A DNA stretch of 64,000 nt from Opacimonas sp014872805. GTDB taxonomy: Bacteria > Pseudomonadota > Gammaproteobacteria > Enterobacterales > Alteromonadaceae. The stretch covers positions 1-64,000 of the forward strand of contig WKFN01000007.1 of the NCBI GenBank assembly GCA_014872805.1, read 5' to 3'. Positions 18,011 to 27,442 of the stretch are shown here, in pieces; the stretch's first letter is position 1, and each line of letters starts with the position of its first letter. A program made the translations under genes and the position numbers. The notes beneath the pieces are model-generated. The model made no database searches. It was not told the origin of the DNA and saw nothing but the letters and a program-made list of their open reading frames with translations.

Positions 18011-19122
18011 TCGTATTTGGTGAAGACTGGGGCAAGTTACCGTCCAGCACACAACACTTAATTAAGCATTTCGCTACAGAACGAAAAGTGGTTTGGGTAA
18101 ACTCAATCGGATTGCGCAAACCCAAAGTGACTTGGCATGACTTACTGCGTTTAAAAGAAAAAGTGTTTGCACGGTGGCATGCCACCCCCGAGCACCCGTC
18201 TTCTTGCGTCCCAGAAAATATGACTGTCATCAACCCGATGACGGTGCCTGTGCCCAAATGGACGTTGACGAGGAAACTTTGTCAGATTTTTCTCAAAAAG
18301 CAAATCGTCCCTGTGACTGAACGTCTTCAGTTACAGTCTCCTATCCTATGGCTATCATTGCCTACCGCCGTAGATATGGTTGGGCATTTAAATGAAGAAA
18401 AGGTAGTATATTACTGCGGTGATGATTTTGCTGGCCTGGCTGGCGTTGAGCACGACACCGTTTCTAAACGAGAAGATGAACTGTTGCATAAAGCGGATGT
18501 CATTTTCGTCTCAAGCCAAGCTTTAGCAGAGAAACTGTCTAGTTCAAAAACCTTCTTAATTCCTCATGGCGTCGATTTTCAGTTATTTGCAAAGCCAACA
18601 ATGGCTTCGGAATTACTGCCACAAGGCAAACCGATCGCTGGATTTTATGGCAGTATATCGGCTTGGCTAGATCTTTCATTGCTTTGCGAAGTGATTGCCA
18701 AAATGCCGCATTGGTATTTTGTATTTGTTGGAAAGGTCGTTGTAGATGTGAGTCGACTGACGCAATTTTCAAATGTCTTTTTCTACCCCGAAGTCCCTCA
18801 CCATGAATTACCTAAGTTTTCTCAACACTGGAATGTGTCGATCTTACCATTTGTTGACAATGCTCAAATAAGAGCCTGCAACCCATTAAAATTGCGTGAG
18901 TATTTGGCGACTGGCACACCAATCATTAGCTCCGATTTTCCGGCCTTAGCCCCCTATCGTCATGTCATTAATGTCATTCGTACTCCACAAGAAATGTGCG
19001 AAGCCTTAAATAGCGTATTATTGAAAGCCCCAACGACTGTACAACAACGACTGGTTGAACGTGAGGACTGGGCTGTCAAAGCACAACAAGTGATGGATAT
19101 TTTAGCCAATGAATCATATTAG
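17995..19122 (+). CDS. glycosyltransferase, GT-B fold
   Basis: A 375-residue GT-B type glycosyltransferase (GT1/GT4-like). It opens with DLIVFGEDWGKLPSSTQHL, has the central segment LIPHGVDFQLF between the two Rossmann domains, and ends with NPLKLREYLATGTPIISSDFP, the acceptor/donor region typical of TuaH-like enzymes. AAGGA precedes the ATG, and the gene overlaps the cyclase by 16 bases and the Wzz gene by 14. Donor and acceptor sugars are unknown. Its position before the Wzz gene matches sypN. Confidence 0.8.
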   Translation: MQQDLIVFGEDWGKLPSSTQHLIKHFATERKVVWVNSIGLRKPKVTWHDLLRLKEKVFARWHATPEHPSSCVPENMTVINPMTVPVPKWTLTRKLCQIFLKKQIVPVTERLQLQSPILWLSLPTAVDMVGHLNEEKVVYYCGDDFAGLAGVEHDTVSKREDELLHKADVIFVSSQALAEKLSSSKTFLIPHGVDFQLFAKPTMASELLPQGKPIAGFYGSISAWLDLSLLCEVIAKMPHWYFVFVGKVVVDVSRLTQFSNVFFYPEVPHHELPKFSQHWNVSILPFVDNAQIRACNPLKLREYLATGTPIISSDFPALAPYRHVINVIRTPQEMCEALNSVLLKAPTTVQQRLVEREDWAVKAQQVMDILANESY

Positions 19123-20563
19123 CTATCAATTCTATATATGGCTGGATGCAGGATGGCGTCACCGATATGTCATCATTTTACCCATCTTGATATTCCCCAT
19201 TATTGGTTTTACGGTCGGTTCACTTTCTGCGAAAACATACACAGCACACACCAGTATGTTGATTCAAGAAACGTCTAAACTGAACCCCTTTTTAGAGGAT
19301 TTCGCCGTATCCGCCATGCTCAAGGAGCGCTTATCCGCTTTACAAACCCTATTACACAGTCGACATATTTTGCGTCAAGTGGCTATCGATCGAAAACTGA
19401 TCAATGAAAATACCGATAAAGTAGAGCAAGAGAGGGTCATCAATCAGTTATCCAGTTCATTGAGAATGGAGATGACGGGCAAAGATTTAATTCGGATTGA
19501 ATATTCAAACTCGGACCCCAATAGCATAGTGCCTCTACTTGAAACGGTTTCCAATTATTTTATTGAACAACTGCTCGCGCCAGAGCGCTCCTCTATCACG
19601 GATTCTTCAACATTTCTTGCCGACCTATTGACCAATCGTCAGATAGAACTGGCCGCAGCAGAAAATGCGCTTGCCACTTTCAAGAACCAACACGCTGAGC
19701 AACTTCCAGAGCTGCATCTTGGCAATGTCAGTCGCTTAGCACAGCTTAAACAAACCTTATTTGAAAAAGAAGCTGAACTCGCCGGAGCGATAAAGACTTT
19801 GGGGACGATTGACCAACAACTGTCAAAATCCAACCCAGTGGTAGCCAATCTAGAGGAACGCATCATCCAATTACAAAGTCGGCTGGCGTTGTTAAAAGCG
19901 CGCTATACCGATAATCACAGTCAGGTTCAAGGCGCTATGCGAGTATTGAATCGACTGCAAGAAGAACGGCTTGAAGCATTACAAAATCAAGATAACCAAA
20001 TCGATGTGGATCAGCTGTGGAGTATGGCGAGTAAAGCCAATAATTCGAAAGATTCACCACAGCCTCTACTACTGATTGCTCAATTAGACCATCTCCAACT
20101 TGCACGTAGCAAAGTGGATGCCCTTACCGAAGAAACGAACAGCCTCAAAACCATGATCCGTTTACAAGCAGAAAGAACCTCACAACTTGGGGAGCTAGAA
20201 AAGCAACTCAATGAATTACAACGCGATCTAAAAGTAAAACGCAATTTGTATGAAGATTTGTTAGAGCGTTATGAACTGGCTCGTGTGACCGGTGCGTTGG
20301 GTTTTTTCGAAAAAGAAAAGCGCATCAAAGTCATAGATATCCCATTTACTCCGAGTGTGCCTAACAATCCATCGGCTATTCTCTTTTTAATTGCCGGCAT
20401 CCTAGGAGGCGTCGTATTTGGTATTGGCTGTGCGATCTTTGCAAGTATTAACGATCATAGCATTCGCTACAAAAAGCAAGTAGAGCTGAAGTTAGGTCTA
20501 GAAGTACTCACTCGAATTCCTAGGGTGGCTCCGCAAGATTTGCGTGGAGGGCTACTTGAGTAA
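19109..20563 (+). CDS. Wzz/GumC-type chain-length determinant without kinase domain
   Basis: Inner-membrane polysaccharide co-polymerase of 484 residues. TM1 lies at about 19-40 and TM2 at about 437-460, flanking a long periplasmic coiled-coil domain (about 160-400). The conserved Pro-rich motif before TM2 is seen as PFTPSVPNNPSAI. The short cytosolic tail (about 24 residues) has no Walker motifs; the CpsD-like partner is encoded separately on the convergent operon. Such proteins set chain length of Wzy-made polysaccharides. Its position matches sypO. Confidence 0.85.
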   Translation: MNHISYQFYIWLDAGWRHRYVIILPILIFPIIGFTVGSLSAKTYTAHTSMLIQETSKLNPFLEDFAVSAMLKERLSALQTLLHSRHILRQVAIDRKLINENTDKVEQERVINQLSSSLRMEMTGKDLIRIEYSNSDPNSIVPLLETVSNYFIEQLLAPERSSITDSSTFLADLLTNRQIELAAAENALATFKNQHAEQLPELHLGNVSRLAQLKQTLFEKEAELAGAIKTLGTIDQQLSKSNPVVANLEERIIQLQSRLALLKARYTDNHSQVQGAMRVLNRLQEERLEALQNQDNQIDVDQLWSMASKANNSKDSPQPLLLIAQLDHLQLARSKVDALTEETNSLKTMIRLQAERTSQLGELEKQLNELQRDLKVKRNLYEDLLERYELARVTGALGFFEKEKRIKVIDIPFTPSVPNNPSAILFLIAGILGGVVFGIGCAIFASINDHSIRYKKQVELKLGLEVLTRIPRVAPQDLRGGLLE

Positions 20564-22961
20564 ACATAATATACGCTTTCTATTGATCCTAGTGGCTATG
20601 ATAACTTCATCATATGTTGAAGCAAAACATGTTTGGCACGTGAGTCAACACGATCTAACCAATAAATTCTTAGAATTCAAAGGGATAAACCATACCAATG
20701 TGCCTCAAATTGTCGTTGTTAGAATTGATGATAGAACGTCGCCGAACTATGCACAACGCGTCAATTATGAACGTACTGTACTGCCTGGGAGTTTTACCTT
20801 TCACCTGAGTACGAGTGAGTTATACACAAGTAATAAACGACAGGTGAAGCCCGAGGACATTCAAACTATTTATATTTTTGCGGGTAATTCACATGCAAAT
20901 ATTGAATTTGCAGCAACCACGACCAAACCGATAATGTCCTTACCCGAAGAACTTATTGCATGGGATTTTGGTGCTCCCAATAGCAAAGTCTGGCCTGGTT
21001 TTGAACGTATCACCCCAACACACCCTGCGCTGTCAGGCCGCCTTACTCCGCTGCAAAGGGATCGCCACAACGGCGTCAATGATGGCCTTATCAGCGATGG
21101 TATTAAAGGAATAGATACACTAACACTCCCTATTGGGCCCGGACGCTACCGTATTCATTTATGGCTTGAAGACATGGGAGACTGGGAATATACCCCGCAT
21201 TTTTTGACGCGAACCATTGTCTTTAATGATACGGTCCTTGAGCAGATAAACTTTACACCAGATACTTGGCAGAAGCAGCGCTATTTACGGCAGCCTTCAT
21301 ATTCTGACAAACCGGATGTCTTTAATGACATCGTTGTGCCTTTTTATGGCCATCGCTCTTATACATTTGAAACGAGCAGTTCCCAAAATATATTGACGCT
21401 CAGCGGAGATCAACCAGCATCTAAATATCTGGCGGGATTACTGATTGAACCATTAGATGTCGAGAAGGCAATCGATCACGTGACGCATCAACAAGCGTTA
21501 TGGTGGCGGCAAAACTGGCCGATTACCGATGCGCTTTTTATCCCAATGCCGATTCAAGACATGAACTCTCCAATAACACTAGTGATGGCACAGGATGAAC
21601 AACAGCATTTGGCCTTCACTTATGAGTTTGCTGCAGATTTTAACATTGTACGCGTGACAGAGAAGGATAAGGGGCAAATTGCGAGGTCCCAGAAATATTC
21701 CCCAATCGTGACACCAAGACATGTGAATTGGCAACTTCGGCGTAAGTCATTACAAGGAAATTTACTGCACCTTTCCGCGCAACGCCTCAGCCACTATCCG
21801 GTATCTGAACAACAGACATTACCAAGTATCAGTACCCTTTCGATAGCAACACAACCGAATACACCTGCTGGAACGTACCACTATGATGTAGTCATCACAG
21901 TACATGGGAAGCCACGTTCAATTCCGCTTCGAGTGACCGTATTAAACCTGCCATTACCTAAGTTAACTTCCAGTGTTGGTGTGTATCTTGAAGCGCCTTA
22001 TCACCGCACATGGTTGCCATCACTTGCACCACATCGAGCTTACCGTTGTGACTTACATAGATTAAAAAGCTTCGGTTTAAATGCACTTTCACCTGGACTA
22101 CCGACACCGTCAAACGACGTGGAAACTAAAGCATTTTTAAAACGATTAAAAAATGTTGATGCAGCGGGGCTGAATCAGACCATTCTTGCGTACGCGCCAT
22201 ATAAACGCTTAGTTGTAAAAATGGGAGTATCCGCAGCGATTACTCAAATCCAAAAAGTCGATGCATTAGTGCGAACAGAATTTCCCAACATTGAATTATT
22301 TTGGTCGATTGCAGATGAGCCAAGTAATGCCGCAAGTCCGCCCTTTACCGTGACCACTGACTCGCTACTGGATATCACAGCAGGGCATTTTAACGCGCCA
22401 GAAGATACGCAATGGTTCAATTCTGTTTCGGCTAAACTCGTCAATCCATCTGTTGAGTTAAACGATAACGACTTCCACCTGCTGGCAAAAGAAGATTCAA
22501 AAGTGTATTTATATAATATTGAACAACATCGACATGCTGCCGGGTTAGCCACTTGGTACTGGCAAACTGACGGTTATTTTCAATGGCATGCCCGAATGCC
22601 AAGTGCTTATCCATTTTCACCGGTGGATGCCCGTGAAGACGATGTGTTTTTTATCTACCCTGCCGCAGAATTATGCTCTACCAAACCAGATATAGATTGG
22701 ACTTTACTTGCCATCAGTCAGGGAATATATGACCAGAGGTGGCTGCAGTGGTTAACTTCCACTGCTCAACACGATTTACGCGCAGCTCAATTAATCACAT
22801 CTATACAAGGGGCTATCAAACAACAAGGTTCCCCTCTCAATATTGAGACATCCACCCTTACCCAGTGGCTTATTGAGATAAAACAATTAGCTAACCATAT
22901 TCATACGGAGGCATCGCATGGAAGCAACTCGCAGCCCAGCTCAATTCAAACAAACGAATAA
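20556..22961 (+). CDS. secreted putative glycoside hydrolase (DUF4091-like)
   Basis: About 801-residue exported protein. GGAGGG at 20546-20551 sits four bases before a TTG at 20556, giving a clean signal peptide (KHNIRFLLILVAMITSSYVEA); a GTG at 20544 overlaps that ribosome site and is less likely. The first half is beta-rich. The second half has ELFWSIADEPSN and later TWYWQTDGYFQWHARMP, patterns reminiscent of the catalytic TIM barrel of DUF4091 glycosidases, where the Glu after Asp may be catalytic. It likely cuts or trims the polysaccharide made by this locus in the periplasm. The enzymatic call is tentative; the export signal is clear. The Wzz gene overlaps by 8 bases. Confidence 0.6.
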   Translation: MSKHNIRFLLILVAMITSSYVEAKHVWHVSQHDLTNKFLEFKGINHTNVPQIVVVRIDDRTSPNYAQRVNYERTVLPGSFTFHLSTSELYTSNKRQVKPEDIQTIYIFAGNSHANIEFAATTTKPIMSLPEELIAWDFGAPNSKVWPGFERITPTHPALSGRLTPLQRDRHNGVNDGLISDGIKGIDTLTLPIGPGRYRIHLWLEDMGDWEYTPHFLTRTIVFNDTVLEQINFTPDTWQKQRYLRQPSYSDKPDVFNDIVVPFYGHRSYTFETSSSQNILTLSGDQPASKYLAGLLIEPLDVEKAIDHVTHQQALWWRQNWPITDALFIPMPIQDMNSPITLVMAQDEQQHLAFTYEFAADFNIVRVTEKDKGQIARSQKYSPIVTPRHVNWQLRRKSLQGNLLHLSAQRLSHYPVSEQQTLPSISTLSIATQPNTPAGTYHYDVVITVHGKPRSIPLRVTVLNLPLPKLTSSVGVYLEAPYHRTWLPSLAPHRAYRCDLHRLKSFGLNALSPGLPTPSNDVETKAFLKRLKNVDAAGLNQTILAYAPYKRLVVKMGVSAAITQIQKVDALVRTEFPNIELFWSIADEPSNAASPPFTVTTDSLLDITAGHFNAPEDTQWFNSVSAKLVNPSVELNDNDFHLLAKEDSKVYLYNIEQHRHAAGLATWYWQTDGYFQWHARMPSAYPFSPVDAREDDVFFIYPAAELCSTKPDIDWTLLAISQGIYDQRWLQWLTSTAQHDLRAAQLITSIQGAIKQQGSPLNIETSTLTQWLIEIKQLANHIHTEASHGSNSQPSSIQTNE

Positions 22962-24042
22962 CATATTACGCATCGCCCATATTGTTCAACATTTACAACC
23001 TGGAGGTATCGAAACGATGGTGCTGAATATGGCAAACGCCATGCAATGCAAGGTTCAATCTAGAGTCATCAGTCTGCAAGGTCAGCCAGAAGAATTGTTA
23101 CGAGATTGGCAGCGTTTATCGACACTCAAAACACCGTGGGTAGGCTTTGCCAAAGAAAATGGCGTTACCCCATCATTAATCATAAAACTTCGAGATTATT
23201 TTCTTAAAAACAAAATTGATGTGGTGCACACCCATCATATTGGCCCCCTGTTGTACGGTGGGATTGCCGCCAAAATGGCCAAATGTCATGTCGTACATAC
23301 AGAGCATGACGCTTGGCATCTAGAGAGCTTTCGCAGAAGAACATTACAAAAAGCCATCTTGCGAGTGGTCCGCCCTACAATCGTCGCCGATGCACAATTT
23401 GTTGCGCGTGCGTTTGAAAAAAACACAGGAATCAAAGTCAATAAAGTCATTCCTAATGGCGTCGATGTATCGCAATTTCGCAGTGGCAACAAGAACTACG
23501 CGCGTGCTTATTTTGGATTGCGTCAACATGGTTTTTGGGTTGGTAATGCTGGGCGTTTAGAGTTAGTAAAAGATCACAAAACATTATTAGACGCTATGGT
23601 CAACACACCACCGACTGTTTATCTTGCAATAGCAGGAGATGGTTCTCAGGCCAATGCACTGAAGCAATATGCACAAGCACTTGGCATTGCAGATCGTGTG
23701 GTATTTTTGGGGCATGTCGAACAGATGAAAACGTTCTATCAAGCGATTGACTGTTTTTGCTTGCCCTCGTTAAAGGAAGGCTACCCCATATCTACGCTTG
23801 AAGCACAAGCTTGTTCTGTTCCATGTATAGTGACGGATACTGGTGGCAGTACTGAAACCTTGTGTCCTCTGACAGGGACCGCTGTTCCTGTACAAAGACC
23901 GGATTTACTCGGTAATGCCATCACACATTTATATCATCATATACCTGAATGTGATCCCCGTCAGCACGTCTTTGAGCACAATCATTTTGACCACACAATG
24001 AGTAAATATTTTGGCATTTATACACAAGGAGCTTATGCATGA
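22918..24042 (+). CDS. GT4 glycosyltransferase
   Basis: A 374-residue GT4-type glycosyltransferase. It opens with RIAHIVQHLQPGGIETMVLNMA, the typical GT4 glycine-rich acceptor loop, carries VIPNGVDVSQF between domains, and LPSLKEGYPISTLEAQACSVP with the E-x7-E donor site. The start ATG has GGAGG 7 bases upstream although the frame overlaps the preceding gene by 44 bases, so the overlap appears real. It lies directly before the GT2 gene and matches sypP by position. Confidence 0.87.
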   Translation: MEATRSPAQFKQTNNILRIAHIVQHLQPGGIETMVLNMANAMQCKVQSRVISLQGQPEELLRDWQRLSTLKTPWVGFAKENGVTPSLIIKLRDYFLKNKIDVVHTHHIGPLLYGGIAAKMAKCHVVHTEHDAWHLESFRRRTLQKAILRVVRPTIVADAQFVARAFEKNTGIKVNKVIPNGVDVSQFRSGNKNYARAYFGLRQHGFWVGNAGRLELVKDHKTLLDAMVNTPPTVYLAIAGDGSQANALKQYAQALGIADRVVFLGHVEQMKTFYQAIDCFCLPSLKEGYPISTLEAQACSVPCIVTDTGGSTETLCPLTGTAVPVQRPDLLGNAITHLYHHIPECDPRQHVFEHNHFDHTMSKYFGIYTQGAYA

Positions 24043-25199
24043 CTGCAGCCCTAGTTTTCATCCATGGTGTAGCTATATTTTTGATTCTATACCATCATAT
24101 TGTTTACCCCCTGTTGCTGACATGGCTGACGAAAGGTAAATATCAGGGAGGTAAAAATGCCGTAGAAATTGCAGAGAAAGACTTACCTGGAATGACCATA
24201 CTCATCCCTGCGTATAATGAAGCTCAGTGGATTGCAGATAAAGTATTGAATCTAACGATTCTAGATTATCCGCAAGAGAAGTTGAATATATTGATATTGT
24301 GCGATGGCTGTACCGACAACACAGTCGAAATTGCCAAACAATGTCAAGCATATCCTGAGTGCCATAAATTAAACCTGCATGTGATCGACTTTCCCCAAAA
24401 TCGAGGCAAAATTGCTGTTATCAATGAAGGTATGAAGCTTATTAGAACGGAATTGGTAGCGATGTCTGATGTGTCAGCACTCATCTCCATTGATGCATTA
24501 AAACTCTCAGCACAAATGTTTTTGGACCCAGAAGTCGGTGTTGTGAACTCGCATTACAAGTTATACAACAACCAAGCTGGAGAACAGTCCTATTGGTTGT
24601 ATCAGTCAAAAATCAAACAACAAGAATCGCTACTATTCTCTACACTTGGAGCGCATGGCGCTTTTTATCTTTTCCGTAGCAAACTATTCACTGAGTTAGA
24701 ACACGATACCATCAACGATGATTTTATTTTGCCTATGCGTATTGTTAAGCAAGGATATAAAGTCAAACAACTCAAAGACGTCCATGCATTAGAGTTAGAG
24801 GCGAGTTGCAATACAATGAACCAACAACGCCGCAAACGAATATCTGCTGGTAATGTGCAACAAGTGATGCGCTTAAAGTCGTTACTACGCCCTAAATATA
24901 AGCAAGTTGCTTTTTTATTTGCATCTGGCAAAGCGCTGAGGGTCGTTATCCCGTTTTTGATGATTATAACCTATCTATCCAATGCGATGTTATTGAATAT
25001 TCACCCCATTTTTGTCTACGAATTTATATTGCAAAACCTTTTTTATCTATTGTTGTTTCTAGAACTTCGCTACGAATTCGCAAGTCATAACCGATATGTC
25101 AAAATGGTGTCTTATTTGTTTAGAGGACATTTAAGTGGCTTGGTTGGCGCCCTCGATTACATGATATACCGAAGCCGTAAACCGTGGAAAAAAGTATAA
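24039..25199 (+). CDS. membrane-bound GT2 glycosyltransferase
   Basis: A processive-type GT2 enzyme of 386 residues with one N-terminal TM helix (about 3-25) and two or three C-terminal ones (about 300-350). The GT-A core shows ILIPAYNEAQW, LCDGCTDNT (first Asp motif), MSDVSA (metal-binding Asp motif), TINDDF (catalytic Asp motif) and QQRRKRIS (a QxxRW variant lacking the Trp). ATGA overlap joins it to the GT4 gene. It is the last gene of the plus-strand polysaccharide arm and matches sypQ by position. The substrate is unknown. Confidence 0.85.
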   Translation: MTAALVFIHGVAIFLILYHHIVYPLLLTWLTKGKYQGGKNAVEIAEKDLPGMTILIPAYNEAQWIADKVLNLTILDYPQEKLNILILCDGCTDNTVEIAKQCQAYPECHKLNLHVIDFPQNRGKIAVINEGMKLIRTELVAMSDVSALISIDALKLSAQMFLDPEVGVVNSHYKLYNNQAGEQSYWLYQSKIKQQESLLFSTLGAHGAFYLFRSKLFTELEHDTINDDFILPMRIVKQGYKVKQLKDVHALELEASCNTMNQQRRKRISAGNVQQVMRLKSLLRPKYKQVAFLFASGKALRVVIPFLMIITYLSNAMLLNIHPIFVYEFILQNLFYLLLFLELRYEFASHNRYVKMVSYLFRGHLSGLVGALDYMIYRSRKPWKKV

Positions 25200-25206
25200 T
25201 ACGATG

Positions 25207-25244
25207 AATCTTGTGTTTAATCTAAGTCGATTAAGCACAAGATT
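25207..25244. terminator. hairpin between convergent operons
   Basis: AATCTTGTGTTTAATC (25207-25222) pairs with GATTAAGCACAAGATT (25229-25244), a 16-bp stem with one G-T wobble and a 6-nt loop. It overlaps the last codons of the minus-strand gene and follows the plus-strand GT2 stop. The T-runs on either side are poor, so it may act as a weak bidirectional terminator or a transcript-end stabiliser. Confidence 0.55.
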
Positions 25245-26740
25245 AAATCATCTAGTGGGCGTTCATGTGTGAATTTGTCGAACTGATATAAAATTTCATC
25301 CATTGCAATTTGCACTTCGCAATCTCTTGTTTTTTGCAAGGTATCGAACATCAATTCTTTAAGTATTTTTCGGGAAGGAACATCAATGGCCGCTTCAAAT
25401 AATCCATCGGTAAATATCGCGACTCTGCCGTCTTCTGGAAGCATAAAAGTCGTCGTCTCATAAGTGGCGTTTGGAATGATCCCTGGAATAATACCACTTT
25501 GCCCAATCGGGCTTACGCCATCGGAAGTGATCAGAACGCCCTCGGGATGACCGGCGCTAACATACTTTAATTGACGTCCCTGCCCCAAATGTAACAAACA
25601 ACACGTTAAATTTATACGTGAAAAGAGTTCATCATTTAACGCCATGTTGGATAATGTGAGTAATAGTTCATTCGGATGATTAAGCAAGTGATTGTTATAC
25701 AACAAGCCTCTGATGTATCCAGCATAAGCAAAAGAGAAGAATTTAGCACTATCATCGTGTCCCATGATGTCCACCAACACGATAGTATCGCCGCTAATGC
25801 TCGGCTGATGTAATAAAAAATCCCCGCCCCCTTTACCCGTGTTGCGATATCCGACCGCAATATTCCAAGACTTTAGATTTTCTGGGATAGATGGCAGTAA
25901 AGACTGAGAAATTTTTTTATCAATGCGGTCTTGAAGCCTGCGATACATGTGTTGATTGCGCTTCAAAACTCGTTTGACAGTATTTAATAAAATGCTTTTT
26001 GGGATGGGTTTACACAATACGTCGTCTGCCCCTAAATGATAAGCTTGGTCGAGCATCTCAATATCATCACTGCCGGTGATAAAAATAAATGGTATCATCT
26101 CTTTTTTGTTTTTCTGCAGATATACACACAAATCGATACCACTGACTCTCGGCATGTGCAAATCACATAAAATCAGGTCAAACGTATTTTGCTCAATGAT
26201 TTGTGTGGCTACAATAGGGTTTTCACACGTTATCACATGATACTCGTCACTGAGCTGATGTTTGAGAATAGTCACTTCGACGTGACTGTCATCGACAATT
26301 AGGATGGATTTCTTGTGTCCTTTTAACTGATATTCCCATGTACAGCGCAATGAATTTAGTCGACTTTTTTCTAGATATTGATACACAATATCATCACATT
26401 GTTGCTTGATCAGATAAATACCTCTTTGACTTTCAAGTAACGGAAAGTCCTCATCCTGTTCCGCAGTCTCTAGCTCTAACGGATTAAACGCAGGGGCATC
26501 ATCTAAAATTTCAAGCCAATACCCCGTATCACTTTTGCCAAACTTGACTGTGATCGTGACACCAAGCAAGTCATTGTGCTTATTTATATTGCTGACGGCC
26601 TCACTCAGCACCAGTAAAATTTTATTTTTTACGCTCGATTCTGTAACCACATTCATCAACACTTTTTGCAAGTATTCGCGGAATTTACGAGCACTGGATA
26701 TGTGGTTATTTAGGTTAACTTGAAATAATGTTTGGTTCAT
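25217..26740 (-). CDS. sypE: SypE-like RsbW kinase-receiver-PP2C phosphatase switch protein
   Basis: A 507-residue three-domain regulator. The N-terminal HATPase/anti-sigma-kinase domain (about 1-138) has the N-box Glu47/Asn51 in LSEAVSNINKH and QRGIYLI near 105-111. The central receiver (about 144-262) has Asp150/Asp151, phosphoacceptor Asp193 in LCDLHMP and Lys244, all intact. The C-terminal SpoIIE/PP2C domain (about 290-505) keeps GGGDF (Asp307), LVDIMGHD (Asp324), SAGHPEG, FTDGLFEA (Asp445) and the terminal DD. The same architecture is that of V. fischeri SypE, which phosphorylates and dephosphorylates the STAS protein SypA. The STAS partner is the first gene of this operon. All active-site residues look functional. 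Confidence 0.9.
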   Translation of the reverse strand: MNQTLFQVNLNNHISSARKFREYLQKVLMNVVTESSVKNKILLVLSEAVSNINKHNDLLGVTITVKFGKSDTGYWLEILDDAPAFNPLELETAEQDEDFPLLESQRGIYLIKQQCDDIVYQYLEKSRLNSLRCTWEYQLKGHKKSILIVDDSHVEVTILKHQLSDEYHVITCENPIVATQIIEQNTFDLILCDLHMPRVSGIDLCVYLQKNKKEMIPFIFITGSDDIEMLDQAYHLGADDVLCKPIPKSILLNTVKRVLKRNQHMYRRLQDRIDKKISQSLLPSIPENLKSWNIAVGYRNTGKGGGDFLLHQPSISGDTIVLVDIMGHDDSAKFFSFAYAGYIRGLLYNNHLLNHPNELLLTLSNMALNDELFSRINLTCCLLHLGQGRQLKYVSAGHPEGVLITSDGVSPIGQSGIIPGIIPNATYETTTFMLPEDGRVAIFTDGLFEAAIDVPSRKILKELMFDTLQKTRDCEVQIAMDEILYQFDKFTHERPLDDLILCLIDLD

Positions 26741-27442
26741 CTACACATCCATGCGTAATAATTTATTTTCTCGTATCACTTTTACGAAAGCGGCTCTCAA
26801 CTTACCCCAAAAATCAGGTAACCGCATCACCTCCCGAATAAGCTCTGATTGCAAGGTGGGCATATACTTATCATTAATGACCACTCCCAATATCGATGCA
26901 TCCACTTTATTGAGTTTATTCACACTTTCTTGCACCATAACATCCGTAGTCACACCAGAAAGGACCATCAAAATACAGGAGTCCACTGCAGCCGCAACCC
27001 GTTGTGCAGGAATATTATGCTGATTCACTTGCCCAAATGGCGTGGTATCAAAAATGACAAAATCAAAATCATTTAACCATTGTGAAATTTGTTGTTCGAG
27101 TTTACCTGGGCATCTAAGATGCAGTAGCTTAGATTTACTAGTTGGCGCCCGTACACCGGTCATTACTAGCTGATGACGTTCATCCGTCAGTAACCTCGGT
27201 GGCAAATCTTGTTGCTGAAAATGCGGTAGACAAATTGATGACGAAAAAAATGGATTATGGCTATTAAAGTCAACCACTAACACACTTTGCCCTGATAGAA
27301 GTATTCGCCTCGCCAATGCCAGCACCATTGAGGTAACACCTTCTCCAGCCGTTGTCGCAACCACTGCAATACTGCGTTTGTGTTCTGTTAACAACTTTGA
27401 GTAGACCGAGTCAATTTCGTTACTTAGGGTAATATAAGACAT
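26741..27442 (-). CDS. sypD: CpsD/SypD-like ATPase with altered Walker A
   Basis: A 233-residue ParA/MinD-fold protein resembling CpsD/CapB bacterial tyrosine kinases. The Walker A' motif (VLVVDFNSHNP) and Walker B (FVIFDTTPFG) are present, but Walker A reads TTAGEGVTS, with Val where the catalytic Lys is expected (GEGKT/S). The C-terminus ends without a tyrosine cluster. It may therefore be a non-catalytic partner of the Wzz-type protein rather than an active kinase. The ATG at 27442 overlaps the upstream stop by one base (TGATG); the longer frame to 27508 is unlikely. Order in the operon matches sypD. Confidence 0.78.
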   Translation of the reverse strand: MSYITLSNEIDSVYSKLLTEHKRSIAVVATTAGEGVTSMVLALARRILLSGQSVLVVDFNSHNPFFSSSICLPHFQQQDLPPRLLTDERHQLVMTGVRAPTSKSKLLHLRCPGKLEQQISQWLNDFDFVIFDTTPFGQVNQHNIPAQRVAAAVDSCILMVLSGVTTDVMVQESVNKLNKVDASILGVVINDKYMPTLQSELIREVMRLPDFWGKLRAAFVKVIRENKLLRMDV

